Assembly: GCA_964355795.1 (NCBI GenBank)
Contig: CAYHEQ010000019.1
Span: forward strand, 1-15,297
From: CAYHEQ01 sp964355795
Lineage (GTDB): Bacteria > Patescibacteriota > JACPGU01
DNA length: 15,297 nt
Reading direction: 5' to 3'
Under the pieces are notes generated by a model, which ran no database searches, had not been told where the DNA came from, and saw only the letters and a program-made list of their open reading frames with translations. Shown one piece after another: positions 1-7,224 of this stretch (position 1 is its first letter; each line of letters starts with the position of its first letter). The position numbers and the translations under genes are program-made.

Positions 1-2
1 AA

Positions 3-623
3 CGAACAGAGAAATATTATCGCCGGACAACTGATGTTATTTACCCACCGTGCAACGCAAAGCTTTTCGTCCCCGTAAAAGAAATTGATAACTCCGACGC
101 TACAGTCGGAGCAGGCTATTTTCTGATTGTCGGTCGCCAAGTCGCATACAAGAGAACCGATATTGTCATTAAGGCCTTTAACGAATTGGGATTGCCTCTG
201 GTCGTTATCGGCGATGGACCGGAATTGAAAAAACTGAAAGGCATAGCCAAAAGCAATATAAGAATACTCGGTCGCCTGCCTGATAGTGAAGTGAAAGATT
301 ACTACGCTAGATGTCGCGCCTTCATCTTCCCGCAGGAAGAGGATTTCGGCATCACGCCTCTGGAAGCGCAGGCATCAGGCCGACCGGTCATTGCCTACCG
401 CGCCGGTGGGGCGCTGGAAACTGTCGTGGAAGGAAAGACGGGGATATTTTTTGACGAACAAACTCCCGAGTCTATAATAGAGGTGATAAAAAATTTTGAC
501 GAGAAAAAATTCAATCCAAAAACCATCAGGGAACATGCCTTGAAATTTGACACTACAATTTTCAAAAAAGAAATTGCCGACTATGTAGAAAATAGCTGGA
601 AAGATTTTCATAAGAAACGATAA
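3..623 (+). CDS. Glycosyltransferase, GT4/group 1 family (5' end outside window)
   Basis: The open frame runs from the window edge to TAA, about 206 residues, so the start and the N-terminal acceptor domain are missing. A TTG at 186 is only an internal leucine, because the conserved sequence YFLIVGRQVAYKRTD lies upstream of it in the same frame. What is visible is the C-terminal Rossmann-type half of a GT-B enzyme. It contains VVIGDGPELKKLK, the loop ILGRLPDSEVKDYYARC, and EDFGITPLEA, which carries the EX7E pair that in this family contacts the nucleotide sugar. It should transfer a sugar from a nucleotide donor to a cell-surface glycan or glycolipid. The donor and acceptor cannot be told from sequence. 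The family call is secure and the substrate is unknown. It ends 78 bp before the next gene on the same strand. Confidence 0.9.
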   Translation, partial: RTEKYYRRTTDVIYPPCNAKLFVPVKEIDNSDATVGAGYFLIVGRQVAYKRTDIVIKAFNELGLPLVVIGDGPELKKLKGIAKSNIRILGRLPDSEVKDYYARCRAFIFPQEEDFGITPLEAQASGRPVIAYRAGGALETVVEGKTGIFFDEQTPESIIEVIKNFDEKKFNPKTIREHALKFDTTIFKKEIADYVENSWKDFHKKR

Positions 624-701
624 TCCTCTATCTGATACCCAACCTCTCTCTCCAAACAAAATTCACTGAAAAAAAATTTGCTTTTGTAGTATCATTGATA
701 T

Positions 702-2753
702 ATGGAGATTGTCAAAGATCTATCCAACAATTATTTTGGACAAAACAAAAAAGTCAAAAAGCAAATTGACGGTATTTTTGCCGTGCCTAAAAAAATCATA
801 GTAGAAGAAACGTCTCCCGAGATCTCCTTTCTGCCTAGAAAAAAAATCGGGGTAAGATCGTGGCAAAAAACTTTTGCCTTGGTCGCTATCACAGCTGTCA
901 TCCTTTCTACCGTCCCTATGCAAATGTGGAATATCAAAAATACTCTGTCCACCAAGGCAAAGGGCGACATCGGCATAGTAGAATCCATCATCAGAAATTT
1001 TCAAAACAAAAAATACGCGGAAGCAAAAGATAATTTGATAATCTTGAATAGAAATATGGATGAGCTCAATCGCGAGCTAGAGCTTTACGGCCAAAAGAAT
1101 ATCTTCATCGCCAACTATTCCTCCGTAGTAGATTTTGGTGGTAACAAAGAAATCTTGTTGGCGGTAGCTCATGATCTTTCAGACAACACGGTGAAAATAA
1201 TTGACGATATAGAAGGCTTGAGTAGGATCAATATCTTTTCCTTGCAAGAGCAAGACAACACCGCTCTCTTTGCCCAAATAAAAAATTTGAGTGGTCATCT
1301 TAACGAGATATTTTCAAATATAGAAAATTCCAAAAACAAATTGGCTAGACTAAATCAACAATATCTCTCTCCTCAAGAGAAAACATATTCAAAAAGTCTC
1401 AAGGAAAAAATAGATACCCTGCTAGATTATCATCAATCTGTTGTTTCTATCGCTTCCGCTCTGCCCAATATCTTGGGAGAAAAGTACGATGCCAAATATC
1501 TTCTGCTCTTGCAAAACGAAGCGGAATTGCGAGCTACAGGAGGATTCATCGGCACTTATGGGATAATCACCGTCAAAGATGCCAAAGTAAAAGAGATCAA
1601 AATAGACAGCATCTACAACCCTGATGGCCAAATGACCAAAAAAATAGAGCCCCCCTATCCTCTGAAAAAAATCACTCCTTATCTTAATATGCGCGATGCC
1701 AATTGGGACCCTAGTTTCCCTGATGCGGCCAAGGAGATTATCTCTATCTACGAAGCCGAAGGAGGCTTCACCCCAGATGGCGTCATTGCCATAGACACGA
1801 AAGTCGTCACTGATTTGCTTGCTATTGTTGGTCCCATAGAAATGCCTCAATATGACGTCACCCTAGACCAAAACAATTTCGTCAAAATCACTCAATACAA
1901 AACCAGTCTCAATTACGATAAGACAGAAAATAAACCGAAGCAGTTTTTGGCAGATTTTGCGCCTTTGCTTTTTGAAAAAGTTATTCATTTAGGAAACACT
2001 ATGACAACCGAAATCTCTACGGTCATAGCAAAAAATATTGAAGAAAAAGATATTCAATTTTACTTTCATAATGAGAAAATAGAAAAAGCTCTCTCTTCTT
2101 TGAATCTAGACGGCAAGATACAGGACGCCGACAGCGATTATTTCATGTATATCAATAGTAATATCAGTGGTGGCAAAACTAATCAGGAAATTAATGAAAA
2201 GATAAATCACAATATTTCTTTCAATGAAGATGGGGCGATAACACACAATGTCGCCATATTCAAAGAACATACTGGCGATGGCGAATGGCCAAGCGGTATT
2301 AACAGAAGTTACGCTAGATTTTATTTACCCTTGGGCTCAAAACTAATCTCGGCAGAAAATTTTGACAAGAACGAGAGTATCATAGACGGCTGTCTGACGA
2401 CAGAAGATCAAGAAAGCCAGAAGACTACTCTAGAGTGTATGGACATTTACCAAGAAAATGGAAAAACTGTGATCGGTGGCTGGCACGCTATTGAACCTGG
2501 AGAAAAATCATCTTTGAAAATATCGTATCTCTTGCCTTTCAAGCTCAAATCTTGGCCAGCGTCAGACAGAGGTTACAGCCTTTATATTCAGAAACAAGCA
2601 GGTAGCGGTAAACAACAGGTAGCGATAGAGACCAATTATTTCGTCAAACCAAGCCCTCTGAAAGATTTTTTTGGGCTATCTAGAAGTGGCCAAATGAAAC
2701 CTTTTGTGAAATCATTTGACCTTACGAAAGACGAAAAAATAGAGATTTTTTAG
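702..2753 (+). CDS. DUF4012 domain-containing membrane-anchored protein
   Basis: A 683-residue protein with a basic cytoplasmic N-terminus, one transmembrane segment at about residues 56-76 and a large outward-facing part. Residues about 90-240 are helical and rich in Asn, Lys and Glu, and probably form a coiled-coil-like spacer. The DUF4012 signature starts near residue 260 with YLLLLQNEAELRATGGFIG, followed by the SIYNPDGQ and MRDANWDPSFPDA motifs. The C-terminal part (about 500-650) looks beta-rich. DUF4012 proteins are common in Patescibacteria and Gram-positives. Their function is unknown, though they often sit near surface-polysaccharide glycosyltransferases, as here. ATG 702 is the first start, but no Shine-Dalgarno is seen before it, so the mRNA may be leaderless or weakly initiated. 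The gene is followed by an intrinsic terminator at 2821-2848. Confidence 0.9.
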   Translation: MEIVKDLSNNYFGQNKKVKKQIDGIFAVPKKIIVEETSPEISFLPRKKIGVRSWQKTFALVAITAVILSTVPMQMWNIKNTLSTKAKGDIGIVESIIRNFQNKKYAEAKDNLIILNRNMDELNRELELYGQKNIFIANYSSVVDFGGNKEILLAVAHDLSDNTVKIIDDIEGLSRINIFSLQEQDNTALFAQIKNLSGHLNEIFSNIENSKNKLARLNQQYLSPQEKTYSKSLKEKIDTLLDYHQSVVSIASALPNILGEKYDAKYLLLLQNEAELRATGGFIGTYGIITVKDAKVKEIKIDSIYNPDGQMTKKIEPPYPLKKITPYLNMRDANWDPSFPDAAKEIISIYEAEGGFTPDGVIAIDTKVVTDLLAIVGPIEMPQYDVTLDQNNFVKITQYKTSLNYDKTENKPKQFLADFAPLLFEKVIHLGNTMTTEISTVIAKNIEEKDIQFYFHNEKIEKALSSLNLDGKIQDADSDYFMYINSNISGGKTNQEINEKINHNISFNEDGAITHNVAIFKEHTGDGEWPSGINRSYARFYLPLGSKLISAENFDKNESIIDGCLTTEDQESQKTTLECMDIYQENGKTVIGGWHAIEPGEKSSLKISYLLPFKLKSWPASDRGYSLYIQKQAGSGKQQVAIETNYFVKPSPLKDFFGLSRSGQMKPFVKSFDLTKDEKIEIF

Positions 2754-2820
2754 AGGAAGCAGAAATCAAATATATTGGCCAGAATAAGCATTTTTATCAT
2801 TTTTTAGGGCTATTTTGAAC

Positions 2821-2848
2821 AAAAGACGATTGACAAAATCGTTTTTTT
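2821..2848 (+). terminator. Intrinsic terminator after the DUF4012 gene
   Basis: ACGATT (2826-2831) pairs with AATCGT (2837-2842) around a GACAA loop and is followed by six more T residues. The flanking A-tract (2821-2824) can extend the stem through the T-run. The stem is AT-rich but has the classic shape. The -35 box of the next promoter (TTGACA, 2830-2835) lies inside this hairpin. Confidence 0.65.
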
Positions 2849-2858
2849 GTGCTACAAT
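2830..2858 (+). promoter_or_regulatory. Sigma70-type promoter of the HEXXH protein gene
   Basis: TTGACA at 2830-2835, a 17-bp spacer, and TACAAT at 2853-2858. Transcription should start near 2865, about 29 nt before the ATG at 2894. The -35 is a perfect consensus match and the -10 differs at one position, so this is one of the strongest promoter candidates in the window. Confidence 0.8.
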
Positions 2859-2882
2859 GTAGCTACTAAAATAAAAACGTAA

Positions 2883-2918
2883 CCTTTCTTCCCATGACCA
2901 AAGTCACCCGAAGAAAGG
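2883..2918 (+). promoter_or_regulatory. Hairpin enclosing the start codon of the HEXXH gene
   Basis: CCTTTCTTC (2883-2891) is the exact reverse complement of GAAGAAAGG (2910-2918), a 9-bp stem with an 18-nt loop that contains ATG 2894. The 3' arm runs into AAGGAGG (2915-2921), a strong Shine-Dalgarno-like sequence lying inside the coding region with no start codon at a usable distance after it. Its purpose is uncertain. It could limit translation initiation, or the pairing could be chance. Confidence 0.4.
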
Positions 2919-3304
2919 AGGGCGAAAAATTTAAATATTTCCATTTAAGAGAATACAAAAACAAAATGTCTGATATTCTCTTCAAAAGGATTATGAGGCT
3001 CTTGGCCGACGGCGAGTTTGATATCGTTATTACTACCAAAACGAGGGGTGAAGCTGGCTACATAGATTACGAAACAGACTCTATCTATCTAAACCCCAAG
3101 CTCTTCCCTATTGAAGAAACTATTATTCATGAGGCCCTGCATATTCTAAAGCCCAATCTGTCAGAAGAAGATATTGTGGAATTAAGCTCTCTCCTCTTTG
3201 AGCAATTAAATGATAACAAGAGGGACAGGCTAATCTCCTACATCAAAGCCTTCTCCACCAAATGGGTTGGCGTAAAAAGAAGCGACATCTACGCGACCCA
3301 CTAA
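2894..3304 (+). CDS. Small HEXXH metallopeptidase-like protein
   Basis: A 136-residue soluble protein with no signal peptide. HEALH at residues 79-83 fits the zinc-binding HEXXH motif, with His79 and His83 as predicted ligands and Glu80 as the general base. An acidic stretch about ten residues later (LSEEDIVEL, 89-97) could give the third ligand, as in Glu-zincin-like small peptidases of phages and plasmids. The preceding YIDYETDSIYLNPK segment suggests the usual beta strand before the active helix. The fold is not named with confidence, and no substrate can be proposed. It is a single-gene unit with its own promoter (2830-2858) and a strong terminator (3353-3386). The start is ATG 2894, and the next in-frame ATG is residue 25. 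No Shine-Dalgarno precedes ATG 2894. Confidence 0.8.
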   Translation: MTKVTRRKEGEKFKYFHLREYKNKMSDILFKRIMRLLADGEFDIVITTKTRGEAGYIDYETDSIYLNPKLFPIEETIIHEALHILKPNLSEEDIVELSSLLFEQLNDNKRDRLISYIKAFSTKWVGVKRSDIYATH

Positions 3305-3352
3305 GTCTCATTAGGTTATAGGTTATAGGAACTAGAAAAGATATAACAGAGA

Positions 3353-3386
3353 AAAAACCCGAGATTAAAATCTCGGGTTTTTGTTT
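3353..3386 (+). terminator. Strong intrinsic terminator
   Basis: AAAAACCCGAGATT (3353-3366) and AATCTCGGGTTTTT (3369-3382) are perfect reverse complements, with the stem core CCCGAGA/TCTCGGG and a T-rich tail. It lies 49 bp after the HEXXH stop codon. With A and T tracts on both sides it can also terminate minus-strand transcripts coming from the 3436-3856 region. Just upstream, 3312-3330 holds the short tandem word GGTTATA, seen twice. Confidence 0.88.
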
Positions 3387-3435
3387 AATTCAAAAAATTA
3401 GAGTTCATTCGCGAGAATCAGCGTCAAACACTCAA

Positions 3436-3856
3436 AAAGGCGCCGACCTGCGAAAGGTGTCTCCACCAAAAATTTGTATATTATACAAAAGGGTGAAGTG
3501 GCGCCTCAAAGAAGAGTAGCGCCGTTAGATAATGGGAGTCCCACAAGGAGACGATGGCATCCAACCCCGATTCCAACGATGCTAAAAAAAGAGGAGAAAA
3601 CTTGTCGGCCAGAAATGGCCAATGATTGAAATATTTTGTTTTTGTTTTCACTTAATTGCTACTGAAAGGTACAATGTGGTCTTCAAATGGAAAGAGGTCC
3701 ACCGAAAACCTATTTTTGTGGTCAATCTGGCCGACAACCGGCTACATAGTAGCAGGAGAAAAAGCTCGAGCCGGCGAGTTCCAGCGCTTCTTCCTACTAC
3801 CAAGTGGCACTATCTGCGCGTTTTTAAAGTGCTTTACACATTTTTATAGAGAGCAC
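3436..3856 (-). ncRNA. Candidate structured RNA of unknown family
   Basis: This covers most of the 719-bp gene-free gap between 3305 and 4023. A minus-strand promoter (3862-3890) would start a transcript near 3856. Stems seen when reading from it: GTGCT/AGCAC at the 5' end. Next a 9-bp stem formed by 3749-3757 and 3792-3800 with a CTCG/CGAG inner hairpin; one pair is a G-U wobble only on this strand and a C-A mismatch on the other. Then GCATC/GATGC and TGGGA/TCCCA. Last a GGCGCC...GGCGCC closure (3441-3513) around smaller hairpins, including TTTGTATA/TATACAAA, followed by TTTTT. I could not match it to tmRNA, RNase P RNA, 6S RNA, SRP RNA or a known riboswitch. The strand is not certain, because the 3602-3737 repeat pairs slightly better as plus-strand RNA. 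Boundaries are estimates. Confidence 0.3.
3602..3737. repeat. Imperfect 18-bp inverted repeat in the gene-free gap
   Basis: TTGTCGGCCAGA (3602-3613) is repeated inverted at 3726-3737, a perfect 12-bp match. Beyond a small internal loop (AA against A), TGGCCA (3616-3621) can pair with TGGTCA (3719-3724) using one G-U. The loop of 97 nt contains a weak plus-strand promoter-like pair, TTCACT (3647-3652) and TACAAT (3670-3675), with 17-bp spacing. Confidence 0.6.
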
Positions 3857-3861
3857 CATCT

Positions 3862-3890
3862 ATGCTACTAAATTAAAGGCTTTTTGTCAA
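3862..3890 (-). promoter_or_regulatory. Minus-strand promoter facing the candidate RNA
   Basis: Reading the minus strand: TTGACA (3890-3885), a 17-bp spacer, TAGCAT (3867-3862). The -35 is a perfect consensus match and the -10 matches at four of six positions. No protein gene follows on this strand until after the 3353-3386 terminator, which suggests an RNA product. Confidence 0.55.
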
Positions 3891-3914
3891 TACATTTCGC
3901 GTGGACTATGCCCT

Positions 3915-3977
3915 TTGTTTTTTGGCTTTACTAAGATTATTTTCACAGAAAAGTCCGGAAGGTAAAACAAAAAACAA
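3915..3977. other. Long AT-rich hairpin
   Basis: TTGTTTTTTG (3915-3924) pairs with CAAAAAACAA (3968-3977), and after a small bulge TTTAC (3927-3931) pairs with GTAAA (3962-3966), giving 15 bp. The 30-nt loop contains TTTTC-ACA-GAAAA and GTCCGGAAGG. It may be a small RNA, or a terminator for the minus-strand operon that ends at 4024. The T and A tracts suit either direction. Confidence 0.4.
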
Positions 3978-4012
3978 CTCTTGAAGACCAAAAGCTGTTT
4001 TCAGCCAAGTAG

Positions 4013-4021
4013 TTATCCACA
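4013..4021 (+). promoter_or_regulatory. Single DnaA-box 9-mer
   Basis: TTATCCACA matches the DnaA-box consensus TTATNCACA exactly. It lies between the hairpin at 3915-3977 and the stop codon of the gene ending at 4024. I saw no second full match in the window, so it does not show an origin. A chance match is quite possible. Confidence 0.3.
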
Positions 4022-4023
4022 AT

Positions 4024-4662
4024 CTAACGCTTTTTCCTTCTTTTGGTCCTCCGAGACTCTAGAAACACTATAGATAATGCCACAAAGAAGGCGATGGCAA
4101 AAAGCCCAAGAAGAATAATCAAAATAATCTTCAGTATGGAATGTATTTGCCCAACGACAAAGAGGAAGGCTTCACGACCCATGGTAGTATCAGAAATAAA
4201 AAGAACCAAAACGACAAAGAGGACCACCCAGAGCAGGATTTTGAAGATTTTTTTCTTGGCCCAAAAAAAGCGATAATAGATCGGCCAAAAAGTATACTTC
4301 CACGATCCGACCTTGGCTGTATTAATATCACCAAAAACTATTTCCCTAATAGCATCACTATATATATCAATAATGTATTGCGCGCCATAAAGATCCAGAG
4401 AAAGCTCTCCTATATTATCTCTCGCCGAATGCGCCGTCTCGCGAGCTTTCAGGAAAGACTCCGCGCTCTCCAGCTCTTTGATAGTATCGGTTATAGCTTT
4501 TTCTCTTTCTCGAAGATTTTTAACATTTTTCTTAGCGCAAGCTACTTTTTCAAATATCTTATCGGCTTGAAACAAGGCCAAGATAGCGCCCTCTAGACTT
4601 TCGGTCTTGAGATAATTTTCTACAAATTTCCATTCTGGGACATGGAGATTATTCTTGGTCAT
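4024..4662 (-). CDS. Two-TM membrane protein of unknown function
   Basis: A 212-residue protein that I do not recognise. Residues about 30-80 are rich in Lys and Glu and likely helical, possibly a coiled coil. A linker with aromatic residues (SWKYTFWPIYYRFFWAKKK, about 120-138) leads to two hydrophobic segments at about 140-157 and 176-201. The C-terminus RRTKRRKKR is strongly basic and should be cytoplasmic, which puts both ends inside and a short loop outside. It overlaps the end of the GT2 gene by 14 nt, and AGGA precedes its ATG by 4 nt. It is therefore the last gene of the dnaB-gtrA-GT2 transcription unit and may act with the lipid-linked sugar proteins, but this is only positional inference. 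Confidence 0.75.
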   Translation of the reverse strand: MTKNNLHVPEWKFVENYLKTESLEGAILALFQADKIFEKVACAKKNVKNLREREKAITDTIKELESAESFLKARETAHSARDNIGELSLDLYGAQYIIDIYSDAIREIVFGDINTAKVGSWKYTFWPIYYRFFWAKKKIFKILLWVVLFVVLVLFISDTTMGREAFLFVVGQIHSILKIILIILLGLFAIAFFVALSIVFLESRRTKRRKKR

Positions 4663-5404
4663 AATATCCTTTTTTTATATTACGTCTTATTTGCAAAAGC
4701 TCTCGAAAAACTTTTGGCCCAGCAGATCTGACATCAAGTCTGGACCTTTTGGCATCATACCAATCCACCGGTACTTCTGCTACTAGAAAACCAAATTTTT
4801 TTGCTAGCGCCAAAACCTCCATATCAAATCCCCAACCACCAATAGTAATTTTGGCAAATATTCTCTCCGACGCATTTTTCGTGAAAGCTTTGAAGCCACA
4901 TTGAGTATCTCTGATCTTCGGCAAGAGCAAACTTCTAATTAAAAAATTGCCAGCTCTTCCTAATAGTATTCTATGCCAAGGTTGCTTGATGATAATTTTT
5001 GAGCCTTGAATATACCGCGAGGCGATCACCACTTCAAATCCTCTTTCGAAATAAGGCCAAAACTTTTCTACTTCTTCTATGCGAGTAGCGCTATCCGCAT
5101 CCATAAAAAGTCTATAATCGCCACGCGCTTCCAGCATTCCTATTTTTACCGCGTGCCCTTTGGCCCCGCCCGGTTCTGCGATTTTCACATCTAAAAGTTT
5201 GACATTATTTGATTTCTTTTGATATTCGGAAATTACTTGCGCTGTGTTATCTGAACAATTGTTGGCCACCACCAAAATTTCATAGTGAAAAGATTGCGTC
5301 ATCAAATATTTTTCTACAGACTCTAGGGTGGCTGTAATACCGATGGCTTCATTGTAGGCCGGTATGACAATACTTAATTTTATTTTTTCTGGATTTTCTA
5401 TCAT
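4649..5404 (-). CDS. GT2 glycosyltransferase, dolichyl-phosphate glucosyltransferase (ALG5)-like
   Basis: A 251-residue GT-A fold enzyme without a transmembrane segment. Motifs in order: IPAYNE (14-19), NNCSDNT (48-54), KGHAVKIG (82-89), DADSAT (102-107, the metal- and nucleotide-binding DXD-type motif), ASRYIQGS (128-135), DTQCGFKAF (166-174) and GWGFDMEVL (190-198). The DADSAT, TQCGFK and GWGFDMEV combination is that of the ALG5/DPM1 branch, which transfers a hexose from UDP- or GDP-sugar to polyprenyl phosphate on the inner face of the membrane. The gtrA stop and this start overlap as ATGA (4 nt), so the two are translationally coupled. A GtrA protein beside such an enzyme fits flipping of the lipid-linked sugar. 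The exact sugar is not known. Confidence 0.9.
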   Translation of the reverse strand: MIENPEKIKLSIVIPAYNEAIGITATLESVEKYLMTQSFHYEILVVANNCSDNTAQVISEYQKKSNNVKLLDVKIAEPGGAKGHAVKIGMLEARGDYRLFMDADSATRIEEVEKFWPYFERGFEVVIASRYIQGSKIIIKQPWHRILLGRAGNFLIRSLLLPKIRDTQCGFKAFTKNASERIFAKITIGGWGFDMEVLALAKKFGFLVAEVPVDWYDAKRSRLDVRSAGPKVFRELLQIRRNIKKGYYDQE

Positions 5405-5835
5405 TGCGTGATTTTCCTGAAAACAATTAGCTTATAGCCGATGAAATTCCAAACCAAGCCGAGTAAAGTCCCCGCCAAAGCTCCGATATTGCCAATGACC
5501 GGTAGCGAAAGCCCCGAAGAAGTAGGATAGAGATTGATCACCAGAGAAGCGCCACCTACATTGATGAAAAGTCCTATCACACTAACCGCAAAAAATTGGA
5601 CCAATTCTTTCCTTGTAGATTTTTCATGATTGCCGAATGTCCAATATTTATTCATAAAATAGCTATTGGTCACCGCCACTAAAAAAGAAATGGATTTGAA
5701 AATAGAATACTCTACTCCCGAAGCCATACCTGTAATCCACATCAAAAGATTGAGAACAAAAAAATCAATGGCCGTGTTGATCGCGCCCACAATAGCAAAA
5801 GAAAGTAATTGAAATAATATATTTTTGTTTTTCAT
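5401..5835 (-). CDS. GtrA family membrane protein
   Basis: A 144-residue protein with four predicted transmembrane helices at about 8-31, 45-66, 81-103 and 114-138, the typical length and layout of the GtrA/PF04138 family. The first helix contains FAIVGAINTAIDFFVLNLL and the second ends with NSYFMNKYWTF, both family hallmarks. GtrA proteins are thought to flip or hand over polyprenyl-phosphate-linked sugars for surface glycan decoration. The gene lies 4 bp after dnaB and overlaps the GT2 gene by 4 nt. It ends with TGA, which supports the standard code. Confidence 0.92.
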   Translation of the reverse strand: MKNKNILFQLLSFAIVGAINTAIDFFVLNLLMWITGMASGVEYSIFKSISFLVAVTNSYFMNKYWTFGNHEKSTRKELVQFFAVSVIGLFINVGGASLVINLYPTSSGLSLPVIGNIGALAGTLLGLVWNFIGYKLIVFRKITQ

Positions 5836-5839
5836 TGCT

Positions 5840-7210
5840 TTAGAAAGAATCTACCCCCGCTTGTTTTTTTTCTAGATCGACAAACTTCATCTGATCGGCC
5901 ACAAAATAAAAACTCACTGAACCAGTCGGGCCGTTACGATGTTTACGAATTAAAATATCGGCGATATTTTTGTTCTCTGCATCACGATTGTAATAATCTT
6001 CTCTATAGATAAACATTACCACATCTGCATCTTGTTCAATAGACCCGGATTCTCGCAGATCAGAAAGCAACGGTCTTTTGTCAGGACGCGCTTCTACCGC
6101 GCGAGAAAGTTGGGAGAGAGCCAGTATCGGCACATTCATTTCTCTTGCCAAACCTTTGAGAGACCGAGAAATTTCAGAAATCTCTTGTACTCTATTGTCG
6201 GTATAGCCACCTCCGCCCATTAATTGTAAGTAGTCTAGGACTATCAAGCCCAGCCCATGTTCAGCCTTGAGCCTCCTAGCTTTGGCTCTCATTTCCATAA
6301 TGCTGGTGTTTGCGGAATCATCAATGAAAATTGGCGCCTCCGATAGCACCGACATTGCTTCCCCTATTTTGGCAAAATCCTCCTCATACAAGTTGCCCGT
6401 TCTAATCTTCCAAGCGTCAACACCGGCGGTGGAAGAGAGTAGCCTATCTACTAATTGGTCTTTGCTCATTTCCAAAGAAAATATACCCACAGGAATCTTG
6501 TATTTGATAGCGGCGTTTAAGGCAATATTCAAGGCGAGACTAGTCTTGCCCATTGAAGGTCTGGCCGCCAAAATAACTAAATCGCTTTTTTGCAAACCAC
6601 CCAGTAAGAAATCAAGATCTGCGAATCCTGTCGGCACTCCCCGCAGTTCTCCTTTGTTTTTGTGCAAATGATCAATACGCTCAAAAGTTTCGTTGAGCAT
6701 ACTTTTGATGGAAATGAATTGTTGCTTCAAGCTTTTTTGCGATATGCCAAAAAGAGCCTGCTCGGCTTTGTCCAAAGTTATCTCTATTTTGTCGTCTTCT
6801 TTGTATCCTAGAGCAGAGATGTCGTTGGCCACTATTATCAAGTCGCGGAGAACTTTCTTTTCGTGAACTATATTGGCATATTGAGTAATATGCGAAGCTG
6901 TCGGCACAGCATTTACTATTTTGGAAAGGTATGTCGCTCCTCCTATTTTTTCCAACTCATCTCTTTTCTCCAGACCATCAGCTACAGTCACCAGATCAAT
7001 AGGGCTTTTTTTACTAAAAAGATCAATCATCACTTCAAAGATCGCTCCATTGGCTGGATTATAAAAATCGGCAGCAGTAACAACATCCACTACCTTGAGC
7101 AGTCCATCAAAATCAATGAAAATCGCTCCCAACAAAGCTTCCTCCGCTTCAAGATTATGAGGCAACATTTTTGACAAATCTGGTTTTCTTGTTTCTTCTC
7201 TTCTTGGCAT
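5840..7210 (-). CDS. dnaB: Replicative DNA helicase DnaB
   Basis: A 456-residue protein, normal length for DnaB and with no intein. The N-terminal DnaG-interacting domain begins with MLPHNLEAEEALLGAI (15-30). After the linker, the RecA-like motor carries Walker A ARPSMGKTS (216-224), SLEMS (245-249), Walker B LIVLDYLQL (322-330), SQLSR (366-370), DLRESGSIEQDADVV (384-398) and RKHRNGPTG (422-430), which includes the arginine-finger region. It unwinds DNA at the replication fork as a hexamer on the lagging strand. The gene follows dnaX by 59 bp and precedes gtrA by only 4 bp, an unusual link between a core replication gene and envelope glycan genes. Confidence 0.97.
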   Translation of the reverse strand: MPRREETRKPDLSKMLPHNLEAEEALLGAIFIDFDGLLKVVDVVTAADFYNPANGAIFEVMIDLFSKKSPIDLVTVADGLEKRDELEKIGGATYLSKIVNAVPTASHITQYANIVHEKKVLRDLIIVANDISALGYKEDDKIEITLDKAEQALFGISQKSLKQQFISIKSMLNETFERIDHLHKNKGELRGVPTGFADLDFLLGGLQKSDLVILAARPSMGKTSLALNIALNAAIKYKIPVGIFSLEMSKDQLVDRLLSSTAGVDAWKIRTGNLYEEDFAKIGEAMSVLSEAPIFIDDSANTSIMEMRAKARRLKAEHGLGLIVLDYLQLMGGGGYTDNRVQEISEISRSLKGLAREMNVPILALSQLSRAVEARPDKRPLLSDLRESGSIEQDADVVMFIYREDYYNRDAENKNIADILIRKHRNGPTGSVSFYFVADQMKFVDLEKKQAGVDSF

Positions 7211-7224
7211 ATATTGTATTTTTT

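Noticed and set aside
3441..3513. T-box-like AGGGTG...GGCGCC
   Set aside because: The T-box core needs AGGGTGGNACCGCG. Here the sequence differs after AGGGTG and no aminoacyl-tRNA synthetase or amino acid gene follows.
3554..3625. Plus-strand 23-codon frame with AAGGAG 4 nt before ATG (MASNPDSNDAKKRGENLSARNGQ cut short by TGA)
   Set aside because: It lies across the stems of the candidate RNA region, is very short and hydrophilic, and I recognise no relative. The Shine-Dalgarno match alone is not enough.
3622..3871. Two overlapping plus-strand frames of 71 and 75 codons
   Set aside because: Composition is unlike protein, with no domain. They overlap each other and the inverted repeat and stems, so they look like chance frames over structured DNA.
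3949..3966. GTCCGGAAGG as evidence of an SRP (4.5S) RNA
   Set aside because: Only the tetraloop core matches. The conserved internal loops on both sides and the long helix are missing.
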